A stretch of 64,000 nucleotides of DNA from Micromonospora sp. CB01531. Lineage in GTDB: Bacteria > Actinomycetota > Actinomycetes > Mycobacteriales > Micromonosporaceae. Shown piece by piece: positions 63,281-64,000 of the stretch. A program made the position numbers and the translations under genes. Position 1 is the stretch's first letter. The number at the start of each line of letters is the position of its first letter. The notes under the pieces are model-generated. The model ran no database searches, had not been told where the DNA came from, and saw only the letters and a list, made by a program, of their open reading frames with translations. The stretch is taken from assembly GCF_001905095.1 (NCBI RefSeq), contig NZ_LWLS01000001.1, positions 296,581 through 360,580 of the forward strand, written 5' to 3'.

Positions 63281-63326
63281 CACTACCGCCCGTGGGGTCT
63301 CCTGGCGAGACTCCCGGGCGGTAGTG
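63281..63326 (+). terminator. Large hairpin between rplS and lepB
   Basis: CACTACCGCCCG (63281-63292) and CGGGCGGTAGTG (63315-63326) pair perfectly, with an inner GTCTC/GAGAC stem. The right arm contains TAGTGT (63322-63327), a probable -10 of lepB, so the structure may end rplS transcription or affect lepB initiation. Confidence 0.6.
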
Positions 63327-63352
63327 TCGTTTGCGCGGACCGGAGAGTGACA

Positions 63353-64000
63353 TGGTGCAGATGCTTGACGAGGACGGCACCGTCGATCCGTTACACCGGC
63401 GGGCCCGGCGGTCCCGCCGGCAGATGCCCCTCTGGCAGGAGCTGCCCCTGCTCCTGGTGGTCGCCTTCTGCTTGGCCGTGCTGATCCGCACCTTCCTGCT
63501 CCAGGCGTTCTTCATCCCCTCCGGCTCGATGGAGGACACCCTCCTCATCGGCGACCGGGTGCTGGTCAACAAGGTCGTCTACGACGTCCGTGACCCGGCC
63601 CGGGGCGAGGTCGTGGTCTTCCGGGGCACCGACCGGTGGGTGGCTCAGGAGGCCCCGGCGCCGCCGACCAACTTCGCCGGCAAGGTCGGCCGCACCCTCG
63701 GGGACCTGGTGGGGATCAGTCGCCCCGGCGAGAAGGACTTCATCAAGCGGGTCATCGGCGTTCCGGGCGACCGGATCTGGTGCTGCGACGACGGCCGGGT
63801 CGTGGTCAACGGCGTGCCGTTGGACGAGCGGGCGTACGTGTCGGAGGACTCGCCGGTCGAGCTGCCGCCGAACCCGAAGGAGTGCCGCTCCCGGCAGTTC
63901 ACCGAGGTGGTCGTACCCCCGGGGCAGATCTTCGTGATGGGCGACCACCGGCTGGTCTCCCAGGACGCCCGGTGCCAGGGCCCGGTGCCGATCGACAACG
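63353..64000 (+). CDS. lepB: Signal peptidase I, 5' part
   Basis: Signal peptidase I removes signal peptides from exported proteins. The frame is open to the right edge (216 codons shown). A basic N-terminus precedes one membrane helix (~31-50). The nucleophile is Ser59 in FFIPSGSMEDTLLIGD and the general base Lys132 in DFIKRVIGVPGDRI. Box E reads GDHRLVSQDAR, with His where Asn is usual. ATG at 63353 follows GGAG. The rplS-lepB order is typical of actinobacteria. Confidence 0.95.

Overview
The window is high-GC DNA with strong G/C third-position bias, many GTG starts, four-base ATGA/GTGA gene overlaps and many promoters of the type TAnnnT placed 6-8 bases before the start codon. Together with an XRE/DUF397 pair, a conserved SepIVA-like gene and the order ffh-amidohydrolase-rpsP-khpA-rimM-trmD-rplS-lepB, this points to an actinobacterium, most likely Micromonosporaceae (Micromonospora or a close relative). 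It is a chromosomal housekeeping segment, not a mobile element. I found no tRNA, rRNA, insertion sequence, integrase or CRISPR array.

Layout. 1-4.4 kb: the 3' end of a cystathionine gamma-lyase-type PLP enzyme, a PrmC-related methyltransferase behind a structured leader, a ROK kinase with an incomplete zinc motif, an XRE regulator/DUF397 pair and a small hypothetical gene. 4.4-18.8 kb: an AAA+ ATPase with TPRs, then ddl, DUF3515, an Lrp-type effector-domain protein, thiL, a GNAT acetyltransferase, an ATP-grasp enzyme, rpmB, a FakA-like DAK/DegV protein, recG, a serine hydrolase, an LPxTG wall protein, rsmD and coaD. 18.9-32.9 kb: the conserved cluster sepIVA-yceD-rpmF-plsX-rnc-mutM, an accessory insert (MMPL exporter, GH114-like lipoprotein, CAP protein, small coiled-coil protein), then smc and a HAD phosphatase. 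33-40.1 kb: accessory genes with visible regulatory sites: a secreted beta-propeller protein diverging from an ArsR-type regulator, a DinB protein, a universal stress protein, a DHA2 drug exporter under a MarR regulator, and a PhoD-like phosphatase. 40.2-46.7 kb: ftsY, a phosphotransferase, and the nitrogen operon amt-glnK-glnD behind a GlnR-like box. 46.7-50.3 kb: an ABC exporter with a NarL-type two-component system. 50.5-55.2 kb: an exopolysaccharide-like locus (processive GT2 synthase, GH26 lipoprotein, GT39-like transferase). 55.4-64 kb: ffh, an amidohydrolase, a eukaryote/archaeal-type proS, a DUF402 protein, rpsP, khpA, rimM, trmD, rplS and the 5' part of lepB.

Working together. Many genes serve translation and secretion: FtsY and Ffh for SRP targeting, LepB for signal-peptide removal, ribosomal proteins L28, L32, S16 and L19, and the RNA-modifying or maturing enzymes RsmD, TrmD, RimM and RNase III. 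Ddl, PlsX, SepIVA and SMC cover envelope, division and chromosome functions. The GT2-GH26-GT39 locus interrupts the otherwise conserved block between glnD and ffh and is the best candidate here for an incompletely described system. Regulatory DNA is unusually legible: tandem MarR palindromes, a perfect palindrome in a divergent promoter, a GlnR-like box, three copies of a dispersed palindromic element, a 22-bp triple tandem repeat, and two leaderless mini-ORFs whose stops overlap the next start codon as GTGA.
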